In this document: positions 8,110 to 16,511 of the stretch, one piece after another
Layout: each line of letters opens with the position of its first letter
Position numbering within the stretch: position 1 is the first letter of the stretch
Assembly (NCBI GenBank): GCA_017433905.1
Contig: JAFRGI010000011.1
Coordinates: 17,260 to 81,259 of the forward strand
Length of the DNA: 64,000 nucleotides
Source: Ruminococcus sp.
GTDB lineage: Bacteria; Bacillota; Clostridia; Oscillospirales; Acutalibacteraceae
Direction of reading: 5' to 3'
Notes under the pieces: model-generated
Told to the model about the DNA's origin: nothing
Databases searched by the model: none
What the model saw: the letters and a program-made list of their open reading frames with translations, nothing else
Made by a program: the position numbers and the translations under genes

Positions 8110-8925
8110 ATGGACTACAAATTGATTGCAGTCGATATTGACGGCACACTGACAAATTCGCGCGGAGAGCTTACGCCGCGCACGCGTTACGCGTTGCTGG
8201 AGGCGCAGCGACTGGGGAAGCGCGTAATCATTGCCTCGGGCAGACACCCCATGGGCGTGTACTCGTTTGCGCGCGACCTTATGCTGGATCGTTACGACGG
8301 ATTTATGATGAGCTATAACGGCGGCAAAATTATTCGCTGCGCCAATGATGAAACCGTAACGGCAAAGCTTTTTCCGCGAGAATATCTCAATGATATTGTG
8401 AGCGTATTGAATGATTCCAATATTACCGTCAGCATCTCTGATGATAAAAAGATTTATGCGAATACAAAGGTTAACGATTACACCTATCTCGAGCCCGAGA
8501 TTACCTTTACCGAGATGGTGGTGTGCGAGGATTTTGTGGCAGAGATAAAGTTTCCCTTCAATAAGCTGCTGCTTGCCGGAGAGCCGGATGAGCTTGATCG
8601 TTATCAGGAGATTCTTCGCGCCCGCTATGACGGTTTGTTGGATATCTACAAGAGCGCGCCGTATTTTCTGGAAATCATGCCGCTCGGCGTATCGAAAGGC
8701 TCTATGCTGCCGATTTTGCTCGACAAACTCGGATTCAGACGTGAGGAGCTGATAGCGTTCGGCGACAATTACAACGACATGACCATGATCGGTTATGCCG
8801 GTATGGGCGTGGCGATGGCAAATGCGGAACCGGAGCTCAAAAAGATTGCCAACCATATTTGCGACAGCAACGACGAGGACGGCGTGGCGAAAACAATTGA
8901 ACAGATGATCCTTAAAAAAGCCTGA
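8110..8925 (+). CDS. Cof-type HAD-IIB sugar phosphatase
   Basis: A 271-residue HAD-IIB phosphatase. Motif I is AVDIDGTLTNSRGEL (nucleophile Asp8, Asp10), motif II IIASGRHP, the lysine lies in VSKGSMLPILL, and motif IV is AFGDNYNDMTMIGYAGMGVAMANA. The C2B cap occupies about residues 85-190. Members dephosphorylate sugar phosphates or FMN/PLP; the substrate here is not determinable. The ATG at 8110 follows GGGGGA; the frame open further upstream lies within the promoter. A T-rich hairpin terminator follows immediately. Confidence 0.88.
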   Translation: MDYKLIAVDIDGTLTNSRGELTPRTRYALLEAQRLGKRVIIASGRHPMGVYSFARDLMLDRYDGFMMSYNGGKIIRCANDETVTAKLFPREYLNDIVSVLNDSNITVSISDDKKIYANTKVNDYTYLEPEITFTEMVVCEDFVAEIKFPFNKLLLAGEPDELDRYQEILRARYDGLLDIYKSAPYFLEIMPLGVSKGSMLPILLDKLGFRREELIAFGDNYNDMTMIGYAGMGVAMANAEPELKKIANHICDSNDEDGVAKTIEQMILKKA

Positions 8926-8942
8926 CTTTTGGTCAGGTTTTT
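8914..8942 (+). terminator. Terminator after the Cof-type phosphatase
   Basis: CCTGAC/GTCAGG stem flanked by an A run and a T run. It overlaps the last codons of the gene. Confidence 0.8.
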
Positions 8943-8978
8943 GTGTTAGAATTTTTTTAATCGTTGTTTTTTTGCATA

Positions 8979-9104
8979 CTAAATTTCTGACAAAACACGT
9001 AAAGATCTATTGCGGGTTATTCCGTATAGCTTCGTTGTTGTCCTCCGCCTTGCTCTGCGAAATTTTCCGAGAATATCTTTTTTTAGCGTTTTATCAGAAA
9101 TTAG
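8979..9104. repeat. Palindromic dispersed element, family 2 (full copy)
   Basis: About 126 bp bounded by inverted ends: left CTAAATTTCTGACAAAAC, and the right end reads on the other strand CTAATTTCTGATAAAACG. The interior is also imperfectly palindromic. The right half recurs at about 48407-48497. It occupies the gap upstream of the amylase gene; the rest of the gap (9105-9238) is AT-rich with TATAAT-like boxes at 9107 and near 9193 but no clear -35. Confidence 0.65.
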
Positions 9105-9238
9105 TGTATAATGTACAAATTATGTGATGAAAATTTGGAAGTATATAAATCGAATAATTCCATGAAAGAAAAATATAGGCGGCAAGGTAAATTATAATAT
9201 ATATGTATAGTCATCTTTCATAATAAGGAGGAGAATGT

Positions 9239-11497
9239 ATGGCACATATCAAAAAAGCTCTTGCCCTGATGTTGGCACTGTGCATTATTTGCACGGTTGG
9301 CGTTGTTGCTGCGACAGCAGCGGAGGCCGACACGGAGGGTGAGGAAGTCGGCGCAGGCGGTATCACCGTTCACTATTACTGTGAGGAAGGCGCTCCGACA
9401 ATTTATTACTGGAACAGCTTACCGCAGAATTTGGATACCCAATATCCCGGCCCGGCTATGACGTCCGAGGGCGGTAACTGGTACAAGTATAGTTTCAGCA
9501 CGGTTACGAAAATCAACATGCTGTTTGTTGTCAACGGCAAGCAGTCTGCTGAGTTGACTCGGGAGTCGGGCGAGTGGTGGTATAAAAAGAATAGATGGAC
9601 AGACAAGTTCCCGCAGGAAAGAGATTGGGACAGATCGGATTTGCGAGAGGACTCTATCTATTTCGTCATCACAACACGTTTCTATGACGGCGATACGGGC
9701 AACAATGTCCATTGCTGGGATGACAAGCAGGCAAATAACCCCGATGACGATCCCGCGTGGCGCGGCGATTTTAAGGGTCTGATCGAAAAACTCGATTACA
9801 TCAAGGCGCTCGGCTTCTCCGCGATTTGGATTACGCCCGTTGTCACCAATGCTTCGGGTTATGACTATCACGGTTATCATGCCATGGACTTTAATACAGT
9901 CGACGTGCGTTACGAAAGCCCCGGTGCGACTTTTCAGGATCTGATTGATGCGGCGCATGAAAAGGATATGAAGATTATTCAGGACATTGTTTGGAATCAT
10001 ACGGGAAACTTCGGCGAGGAGTTTTTGGAGAAGATGTTCACCAAGCAGTATTCGTCCATTCAGGATTTGGGCAGTGCCGACTGCATGAAGGTAGCTCCCG
10101 GCAGCAACATGGAGAAGGCATACCCGAACTATAACAGTCTCCAGCCCGGCGATCAGTTCCAGGCGCGTCTTGACATCTTGAAGGATCTGAGGGGTACTTC
10201 TTATGGTGACAGCAAGGAGCACTATCACCGGGAGCGCAACATGGGATATGAATCCGAGATTGAGCAGACCGGTTCTATGGCAGGCGACTGTGTGGACCTC
10301 AACACAGAGAACCCGGAGGTTGCCAAGTACATTACCGATGCATACAAGCAGTATGTAGACATGGGTGTGGATGCTTTCCGTCTCGATACCGAAAAGCACA
10401 TCAATCGCTGGACGCTCAACAGTGCGTATTTCCCCGAATTCATCAACAACAAACAAGAGAATTTCTTCATCTTTGGTGAGGTTTGTTCCCGTGTTCGCGA
10501 GGTTTGGAACCATAATATCCCGTCCTCATCGCCGCCCTTCTACACATGGAAGGAAACCGAGAGCGAATGGAAGAGCAACTGGTCAGGGGATACCTCCAAG
10601 TGGGAGCAAAATCTGGAGAACTCCAAGAAGCACTACAGGGCGCACTCAAGCAGTGAAGGTGCTCCGACCTCCCAGAATACGTTTCTCAATGGTACCAGCT
10701 ATCACACGCCCGACTACAGTCAGTGGAATGGTACCGGTGTAATCGACTTCTCGATGCACAGAAACTTCGGTACGGCTTCGCAGGCATGGGGAGCGGGACT
10801 CGCCGAGGATCAGTATATGAACGATTCCACATGGAACGTCACTTACGTTGACTCGCATGACTACGGTCCCGAGGATACCGACGAGAAAAACCGTTACAGC
10901 GGCGGTACACAGGCGTGGGCAGAGAACCTGGATCTGATCTTTACATGGAGAGGTATTCCGTGTCTCTACTACGGTTCCGAGGTGGAATTCCAAAAAGCTC
11001 AGCCCATTGACGTTGGTCCCAACGCGCCGCTGGCCACGACCGGACGCGCCTACTTCGGCGATAATATTACAGGAAATGTATCTGCGAGTGACTTCGGTAA
11101 GTATACAGCCAGCGGAAAAGCGAATGAATCTCTGAACTATCCGCTCGCGCAGCACATTAGAAAGCTGAACCTGATTCGCCGCGCGGTCACGGCTCTCCAG
11201 AAGGGTCAGTATACTACCTCTAACGTCAGCAACAGCAATATGGCATTTACCAGACGCTATACAGCGAACGGATTAGACAGCCTTGCCTGTGTGACGATTT
11301 CCGGCGGCGCGACATTCAATAATCTCCCCAACGGAAAATATATCGACGCCGTAACGGGTGACGTTAAAAATGTCAGCAACGGAACGCTCAGTGTTCCTTC
11401 TGTCGGCAGTGCAAACATGCGCGTCTATGTATGCTGTGCCCCCGGTTTCGAGGGCATCAGCGGCAGAATCGGCGATGTAGGTACCTATCTGAAGTAA
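9239..11497 (+). CDS. Secreted GH13 alpha-amylase with N-terminal starch-binding-like module
   Basis: A 752-residue extracellular enzyme. A signal peptide covers residues 1 to about 28 (basic start, hydrophobic core, ATAAEA end). Residues about 40-120 (ITVHYYCEEGAPTIYYW..., aromatic-rich) resemble a CBM26-type starch-binding module. The GH13 barrel follows, with DIVWNH (249-254), FRLDTEKH with nucleophile Asp383, acid/base Glu414 in FGEVCS, and Asp541 in VDSHD. The C-terminal beta-domain ends without a dockerin, sortase motif or surface-layer repeats, so the enzyme is probably released or loosely bound. AAGGAGGAG sits just before the start. Expected substrate: starch or related alpha-glucans. 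Confidence 0.9.
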   Translation: MAHIKKALALMLALCIICTVGVVAATAAEADTEGEEVGAGGITVHYYCEEGAPTIYYWNSLPQNLDTQYPGPAMTSEGGNWYKYSFSTVTKINMLFVVNGKQSAELTRESGEWWYKKNRWTDKFPQERDWDRSDLREDSIYFVITTRFYDGDTGNNVHCWDDKQANNPDDDPAWRGDFKGLIEKLDYIKALGFSAIWITPVVTNASGYDYHGYHAMDFNTVDVRYESPGATFQDLIDAAHEKDMKIIQDIVWNHTGNFGEEFLEKMFTKQYSSIQDLGSADCMKVAPGSNMEKAYPNYNSLQPGDQFQARLDILKDLRGTSYGDSKEHYHRERNMGYESEIEQTGSMAGDCVDLNTENPEVAKYITDAYKQYVDMGVDAFRLDTEKHINRWTLNSAYFPEFINNKQENFFIFGEVCSRVREVWNHNIPSSSPPFYTWKETESEWKSNWSGDTSKWEQNLENSKKHYRAHSSSEGAPTSQNTFLNGTSYHTPDYSQWNGTGVIDFSMHRNFGTASQAWGAGLAEDQYMNDSTWNVTYVDSHDYGPEDTDEKNRYSGGTQAWAENLDLIFTWRGIPCLYYGSEVEFQKAQPIDVGPNAPLATTGRAYFGDNITGNVSASDFGKYTASGKANESLNYPLAQHIRKLNLIRRAVTALQKGQYTTSNVSNSNMAFTRRYTANGLDSLACVTISGGATFNNLPNGKYIDAVTGDVKNVSNGTLSVPSVGSANMRVYVCCAPGFEGISGRIGDVGTYLK

Positions 11498-11515
11498 ATA
11501 TAACCGCATAAAATA

Positions 11516-11544
11516 AGAGGCTTGACGAACTGTCAAGCCTCTTT
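11516..11544. terminator. Terminator of the amylase gene
   Basis: AGAGGCTTGAC and its exact complement around a 5-base loop, followed by T residues. An A-rich upstream flank could let it serve the convergent operon as well. Confidence 0.85.
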
Positions 11545-11625
11545 GTTGTATGACGGGCTTGTCCATGCTTTGTAGTGAAAGTCCGCAGAGGTCATAGTAC
11601 CCCAAAAAACGGGAAAGACCGAACC

Positions 11626-11647
11626 ATTTCGCTATTTATTAAACAAG
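11626..11647. repeat. Remnant related to the ribU-leader palindromic element
   Basis: CGCTATTTATTAAACAAGC matches the right end of the element at 30981-31042 (CGCTATTTATTAAATAAGC) with one change. No matching left end is clear here. Confidence 0.4.
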
Positions 11648-11659
11648 CCTTAGTATAAG

Positions 11660-12253
11660 TTATAGAGTGAAATCGAGAATGCAGTAATCCGAAACATTCA
11701 GGATCAATGTACCGTTATGTAGTGTTTTTTGCGGAATCCGTGCGCCGTAGTTGCGGTGGATGTGACCGTGAAAAAATAATTTGGGTTTGAACTTGTTGAG
11801 CAGGTAGTGGAAGCATTGAAAGCCGCGGTGTGTTAGTGAGTCAAAGTCATTGATGTTTCGTGCGGGCGCGTGTGTGACCAGCACGTCAAAGCCGTGATGA
11901 TAACGTATTTTTCCCCAAAGCCTAAAAATCTTACGGCGCATTTCTCTTTCTGTGTACAGATATTTGCCTTCGCGGTAGCGGTATGCGCCGCCCAAACCAA
12001 CAAAACGAATGCCCTTGTACTCAAAAAAATTATCATCAATGCAAATACATCCCTCGGGCTCGTGTTCAAACCGGTCGTCGTGATTACCGTGTATGTAGAT
12101 GAGAGGAACGTTGAGCATGGTTACCAGAAATTCGAGATAATACACAGGAAGATCTCCACAGCTGACAATCAAGTCAACGCCCTTCACTTTTTCAGGAGAA
12201 AAGAAGTCGTACAGCGACTTCGAGACAATGTCGGAAACGGCAAGAATTTTCAT
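11660..12253 (-). CDS. Calcineurin-like metallophosphoesterase
   Basis: A 197-residue cytoplasmic phosphoesterase. The dimetal motifs are SDI near Asp7 (the usual D-x-H has Ile-Val after Asp), SCGDLP, GNHDD, VTHAP and FFHGHIHRN. The first motif lacks the usual histidine, which occurs in some subfamilies. It is the last gene of a three-gene minus-strand operon: its ATG overlaps the stop of the ParB/BMP fusion gene by 4 bases. Substrate unknown; nucleic acid, cyclic nucleotide or phospholipid phosphodiesters are all possible. Confidence 0.82.
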   Translation of the reverse strand: MKILAVSDIVSKSLYDFFSPEKVKGVDLIVSCGDLPVYYLEFLVTMLNVPLIYIHGNHDDRFEHEPEGCICIDDNFFEYKGIRFVGLGGAYRYREGKYLYTEREMRRKIFRLWGKIRYHHGFDVLVTHAPARNINDFDSLTHRGFQCFHYLLNKFKPKLFFHGHIHRNYGARIPQKTLHNGTLILNVSDYCILDFTL

Positions 12254-14232
12254 CTGTTCTCCTCCGTTTCTTTGTTGTTTTGCGTCGCTGTTTTCGCAGG
12301 ATCCAGCGCAGGCTCCCGGGCAGGTTCAATTCCTGCTGTGTCAACCGTTGCTTTTCCCATCGGATTCAGTTCGTCATACTGTGGAATGGTGCCGATGACG
12401 TTTTCTACCAGATAGTCCATATTGATAATTTGTTCCAGACTGAGAGATGTCTGACCTTCGCCGATTTTTTCGCCGTTCTGTCCGTACAGCGGTGTAACAA
12501 ACGGTGCGCAAACATTACGAATGATGCTTTCACGCAGGAAAAATCCAAAGCGCTTGGAAGCGCGCTCCAGACGAGGAGAGTAAGCCACGTCAACAACGCC
12601 GGCAGACATACCCCAGTAGTAGTTCAGCGCCTTATGGCTTTCTTCAAATTCGTTTTGCATGGCTTTGTTTAAGAAGCGGCGTAAAAGCTGTTCATAGTAA
12701 ACACCCCATTTCCAGACGGGATTGGCAATCAATTCAGTTTGGTCGCTGTTGATATAAGAGAGACCGTAGATATCGCGGTCGTCATATCGGAACCGCGCCG
12801 TATCCTGAGCGGAAATATAGTGTATGCCCTTTTCTATCAGCTTCGTATTGGCAGCGCTGGCGCTGTCGGTTCCCGACCATTCAAGATACACCTTCGCGCG
12901 TGGATTAACCATTTGCGCACCAAGCGCAAAGGCGTTGATGCCGGCGATCTGTCCGAAAATCGGATAATCGCATACATATCCCAGTTTATCAATGGTTGTA
13001 AGAGAGCCGGCAAGTGCACCGAGAATAAATTTTGCCTCGTACATGCGCGTGTAATAGGAAGAGATGTAGCGGTGGGATTTGTTGAGAGAGCAGTTCATAA
13101 TCTGGATTTCGGGATGGTCGATTGCGGCGCGCAGACTTGCCTGCATCAAACGCGGAGAGGTGGTGAAAATCAGATTCGCACCCTCGTCGATCGCCTGCTC
13201 GATAACTTTGAGCGGATCATCTGCCATAGCGTTGTAGTACGCTTTTGTTTTCAGCTTGCCCTCGAAGATGCGCTCAACATAGCGCCTGCCCTTTTCGTGG
13301 TCATGAATCCAGCCCGAAGTTTCCGGCATGCCGTCGTGGATGAATGCCGTGGTCATCTCGGAGGGAGAGGATGCGCCGGAGATCATTTTGGATATGACAC
13401 CTTTTTTCTTTTCCTCGGGCGGATCGGTTTTGACCTCAATGGGTTTTTCCTCGTCATGTAGCGTTACTTCTTTCCACATTTTACCGAGATTCTTTTTGAT
13501 GTCCGACTGACTGGTGGTGCGCAGCTCGGGGTATCCGTAAATGATGACATAGCTGAGCAGAGCGTCGCCGACTGTTGACTGCAGCTTTTCGCCGCCGCTT
13601 TGCAGATAGGCGGTTTTGAAGTAATAATAGGTTCCGGCAAATGCGTTTTGGTCTTCTTCTGTCCATTCTTCTCCGACTGCCTTGCCAAGCGCTTTTTGCA
13701 GCCGTGCGTAACTGCCTTTTTTACTGAATTCAATAAAGTTGATTTTGCTCAGCTTGTAGAAGTCGAGAAATTCGTTGTACAGTTCCACTTCTTCTCCCGA
13801 ACCTGTGGGAAGAATGCGGATCACATGTCCGGGAATGGCGATGGCGTCAAAAAATTTCAGTACGCTGACACGTTTGTTGCCCTCCTCCACATAATAGCGG
13901 TTCATGTATTCATATGCTTTGATGGGCTCACGGATACCCTCCGAGAGATGTGCCCGGCAAAGCTGATCCCATTTGTCGGCAAATTCGCTTGTTTCTTCGA
14001 GAACGGGCATAAAGTTTGGCGCAAAAGCATTGACTCTGGCGCGTGTTTTGGTTCCGACGATCCATTCGGCAGGGATTTGTACCAGACCAAGGTCAATGCC
14101 GTTGTTGATCTGAACAAGAGACAAAAAGTCTTCGAGAACAGGCAGACACGGCGACTGTCCCCGTGAGGTGCAGGTGCGTGCTTCCTTTTGACCAAGTTTG
14201 AATGCTTCTTTGTAATATGATGTGTTTATCAT
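12250..14232 (-). CDS. ParB-like domain fused to BMP-type periplasmic-binding domain
   Basis: A 660-residue protein without signal peptide or lipobox. Residues about 45-130 resemble the ParB/sulfiredoxin fold (LVQIPAEWIVGTKT, then IREPIKAYEYMNRYYVEEGNKRVSVLKFF, like the 'PI-v...Y-vidG-R' pattern). Residues about 320-640 resemble BMP/PnrA purine-nucleoside-binding lipoproteins of ABC importers (SGWIHDHEKGRRYVE, YNAM, DEGANLIFTTSP, FILGALAGSLT, GYVCDYPIFGQIAGINAF). Lack of an export signal argues for an intracellular ligand sensor rather than a transporter subunit. The ATG at 14232 with GAGGTGA upstream is preferred over a longer open frame that would overlap the hydrolase gene. The role is inferred only. 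Confidence 0.75.
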   Translation of the reverse strand: MINTSYYKEAFKLGQKEARTCTSRGQSPCLPVLEDFLSLVQINNGIDLGLVQIPAEWIVGTKTRARVNAFAPNFMPVLEETSEFADKWDQLCRAHLSEGIREPIKAYEYMNRYYVEEGNKRVSVLKFFDAIAIPGHVIRILPTGSGEEVELYNEFLDFYKLSKINFIEFSKKGSYARLQKALGKAVGEEWTEEDQNAFAGTYYYFKTAYLQSGGEKLQSTVGDALLSYVIIYGYPELRTTSQSDIKKNLGKMWKEVTLHDEEKPIEVKTDPPEEKKKGVISKMISGASSPSEMTTAFIHDGMPETSGWIHDHEKGRRYVERIFEGKLKTKAYYNAMADDPLKVIEQAIDEGANLIFTTSPRLMQASLRAAIDHPEIQIMNCSLNKSHRYISSYYTRMYEAKFILGALAGSLTTIDKLGYVCDYPIFGQIAGINAFALGAQMVNPRAKVYLEWSGTDSASAANTKLIEKGIHYISAQDTARFRYDDRDIYGLSYINSDQTELIANPVWKWGVYYEQLLRRFLNKAMQNEFEESHKALNYYWGMSAGVVDVAYSPRLERASKRFGFFLRESIIRNVCAPFVTPLYGQNGEKIGEGQTSLSLEQIINMDYLVENVIGTIPQYDELNPMGKATVDTAGIEPAREPALDPAKTATQNNKETEENR

Positions 14233-14242
14233 GGTGATCACC

Positions 14243-15043
14243 TCATTCAATCGACTGGTTGGATTTGAAAAAATGCATGATTCTGTCTTTGTAGTCGGGC
14301 GCTTCGTCAAAAACGCAGTGCCCGTAGGTGTTGGGATACATGTACAGCTCACAGCCCAGCTTTGCTGCGATTTCCTCGGATGCTTCTCCTGTGAGCACCT
14401 TGTCGTCTTTAACGCCGATCACAAGAACCGGGCAGGTAATACATTCCAGATCGCCGTAGGCGTCAAAGGTTTGGATAGCTCTTGCCTGCACGCTAAAGCG
14501 GCGTAAGTCCTGTTCTGTCAGACCGTCGTTCATGTGAGCGAGCATACTGCCGAATTTTTCCACCGTGGAAGCGGAATATAGGAGCTTCGTAAACTGCTCG
14601 GTCAAGCTTGCCAAATCCCCGCAGTCTGCGGCGGAGGCCCAACGTTCGGAAATTGTCAGAATTCGTTCGTTTGCGTGTGAAGTGGTAGAGGCGAGTATTA
14701 GAGAATGTACCAGATCGGGATGATCAATCGCGAGATACTGTGCTACCATACCACCGAGCGACGTGCCGAATACATCGGCGTTTCGGAGCCCCAGATGTCG
14801 CATGACATTTGCTGTGTCGCGCGCCATCTCCCGTACGGTGTAAGGGGACGGGATGTTTTTGCGTCGGTCAAATACGTATATTGTAAAGTCTGTGGAAAAG
14901 GTTTTGTAGGCAGCGGTAATCATCATTTGCGCAAACAAGATGCTTCGCGTACCCAAACCGGGAAGTATTACCAACGTGTGCTTTCCCGTGCCGAAAGAGA
15001 AGTATTCCAGTTCAGCGTTGTCTATTTGCGATAGCTCTTTCAT
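14243..15043 (-). CDS. Alpha/beta hydrolase
   Basis: A 266-residue cytosolic alpha/beta-hydrolase-fold protein. The nucleophile elbow is GTSLGGMVAQYLA (Ser about 95), preceded by the oxyanion region LPGLGTRS; the acid is probably Asp in VIGVKDDKVL and the histidine lies in YGHCVFDE. It is the first gene of the operon with the ParB/BMP fusion (10-bp gap) and the metallophosphoesterase. Esterase, lipase or peptidase activity cannot be distinguished from sequence alone. Confidence 0.82.
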   Translation of the reverse strand: MKELSQIDNAELEYFSFGTGKHTLVILPGLGTRSILFAQMMITAAYKTFSTDFTIYVFDRRKNIPSPYTVREMARDTANVMRHLGLRNADVFGTSLGGMVAQYLAIDHPDLVHSLILASTTSHANERILTISERWASAADCGDLASLTEQFTKLLYSASTVEKFGSMLAHMNDGLTEQDLRRFSVQARAIQTFDAYGDLECITCPVLVIGVKDDKVLTGEASEEIAAKLGCELYMYPNTYGHCVFDEAPDYKDRIMHFFKSNQSIE

Positions 15044-15136
15044 AATATGCCCCCTGTGAATATTTGATAATCCATATCTATTATAACGTATCCGGAGAAA
15101 AAGAAAAAGTCATTTTTGAAAAGTTTTTGAAGGAAC

Positions 15137-15165
15137 TTGACGATATTGTACCGATGTGATATAAT
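15137..15165 (+). promoter_or_regulatory. Strong promoter with long leader
   Basis: TTGACG (15137-15142) and TATAAT (15160-15165) are separated by exactly 17 bp. The predicted leader before the small membrane protein gene is about 175 nt. I recognise no riboswitch class in it. Confidence 0.7.
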
Positions 15166-15345
15166 GAAAAAAATTACAAATTATAAACAAATATCTCCGT
15201 TTCGTCACAATTCTGTCACATCTTGGCATTATAATTAAGACAAACCGGCGGACAATTTTTTGTTTGTCAAAACAATACCCCGGAGTGCAAATATCATTAA
15301 CGGCGGAGAGAATGATTACAACAAAATAGGGGAGTAGGAGATCGT

Positions 15346-15549
15346 ATGGCAGCCAGAATTTTAAAGACTATTGCATTTATCGTTCTGTCTATTATTTTCT
15401 TTAATTTGTATGTACTGTTTGATAAGACATTTATCACACACACGACATTCACATTTGAGTTTACCAAAAACATTTTACGGCCGGTATTGCTCTCTTCCTG
15501 CCTTGCTGTGGTGTTCAACTTTATGAAAAAACGCAAATCCTCCGATTAA
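15346..15549 (+). CDS. Small two-helix membrane protein, unknown
   Basis: A 67-residue protein with two hydrophobic segments (about residues 7-24 and 46-60) separated by a polar loop (DKTFITHTTFTFEFTKN), ending in a basic MKKRKSSD tail. GTAGGAG lies 6-8 bases before the ATG and a near-consensus promoter lies 180 bp upstream, so it is very likely expressed. I do not recognise a family. Its size and topology would fit a regulator of a membrane complex or a toxin-like peptide, but nothing in the sequence decides this. Confidence 0.7.
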   Translation: MAARILKTIAFIVLSIIFFNLYVLFDKTFITHTTFTFEFTKNILRPVLLSSCLAVVFNFMKKRKSSD

Positions 15550-15631
15550 TCCATTTTTTTCGTTGCACTGCCTATGCTTGGGTATTGGTTAAGATAAAAA
15601 ATAACCTATACGTGTAGGCGGAACCGTTCAG

Positions 15632-15743
15632 GCTGTCCCCAATCGGAGCCCATACGTCCGTTATGTTTAACGATGATTGGTACACCCTGACGAAAAATCT
15701 TACTGCGCAATACGCACATCTGAATGATGCGGTGTTGCCTTAA
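15632..15743. repeat. Palindromic element, family 1 (copy A, diverged or left-truncated)
   Basis: The right part matches copies at 33092-33262 and 35672-35841: CCCATACGTC in the centre, CCTGACGAAAAATCTTACTG, then ATGCGGTGTTGCCTTAA at the end. The left arm is not recognisable. It lies 27 bp upstream of the acetyltransferase start. Confidence 0.65.
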
Positions 15744-15769
15744 AATTTATTAATAGAGTGAGGATTCAG

Positions 15770-16387
15770 ATGAATCATTCGGAACGCAGAAAAAAGGGTT
15801 TGATTTATAATCCAACGGAATTTTATTTAGAACAATGCAAATTGCGCGACAAGCTCAGCGAGTACAATAGGATCCCGTGCATAGAAGTCGAAAAGAGGAT
15901 GGCTATGCTGAAGGAGCTTTTTGCTGAAGTCGGTCACAGGTGTTTGATCGAATCCCCTGTTTATTCTTCGTGGGGATGTAAAAATATACACCTCGGAAAC
16001 GGTGTTTACTGTAACCAAGGTGTAACCTTTCTGGACGATAACGATATTTTTATTGGCGACGGCGTTTTAATTGGTCCCAATACAGTGATCTCCACCGCCG
16101 GGCACACGATTTCAACCAAGTATCGTGACGCTCCCAAAGGGATCGTGCATAATTTCGCTTTACCGGTCACCATCGGCAATAATGTCTGGATAGGCGCTAA
16201 CGTTACGATTCTTCCGGGCGTAACTGTCGGAGATAATTCCGTAATCGGTGCCGGAAGCGTGGTGTCCAAGGATATACCCGCCAATTCTGTTGTGCGTGGA
16301 AATCCGTGTAGAGTTGTCAGAGAGATCAGCGAAAGAGACGACGAGTATTACTACAAGAACCATACAATAGATATAGATGCGGAGTAG
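15770..16387 (+). CDS. Maltose/galactoside O-acetyltransferase-like enzyme (left-handed beta-helix)
   Basis: A 205-residue acetyl-CoA-dependent sugar O-acetyltransferase of the LacA/Maa family. The N-terminal helix region (SERRKKGLIYNPTEFYLEQCKLRDKLSEYN...) precedes hexapeptide repeats (GDGVLIGPNTVIST, IGNNVWIGANVTILPGVTVGDNSVIGAGSVVSKDIPANSVVRGNP), with the catalytic His in AGHT. GAGTGAGGA stands 5 bases before the ATG at 15770; a GTG at 15758 overlaps the ribosome site and is less likely. A likely role is detoxification of non-metabolisable sugars, as for other members. Confidence 0.85.
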   Translation: MNHSERRKKGLIYNPTEFYLEQCKLRDKLSEYNRIPCIEVEKRMAMLKELFAEVGHRCLIESPVYSSWGCKNIHLGNGVYCNQGVTFLDDNDIFIGDGVLIGPNTVISTAGHTISTKYRDAPKGIVHNFALPVTIGNNVWIGANVTILPGVTVGDNSVIGAGSVVSKDIPANSVVRGNPCRVVREISERDDEYYYKNHTIDIDAE

Positions 16388-16426
16388 ATATGTCCACAAG
16401 AAAAGTGATTGAACCATAGAGGCAAT

Positions 16427-16468
16427 AGAAAAACACCGCGCAGACGTCACCATCGTTCTGTGCGGTGT
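16427..16468 (-). terminator. Terminator of coaBC
   Basis: ACACCGC/GCGGTGT stem with an A run on its left, giving a U tract for minus-strand transcripts. It lies between two convergent genes. Confidence 0.65.
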
Positions 16469-16511
16469 CTGGATGCAGGCTCTCGGTCGGCTGTTTCTCC
16501 TGTGATTTCGG

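Noticed and set aside
9239-11497. Possible amylosome (dockerin/cohesin) component, as in Ruminococcus bromii
   Set aside because: No dockerin or cohesin repeat is visible at the C-terminus of this or any other window protein.
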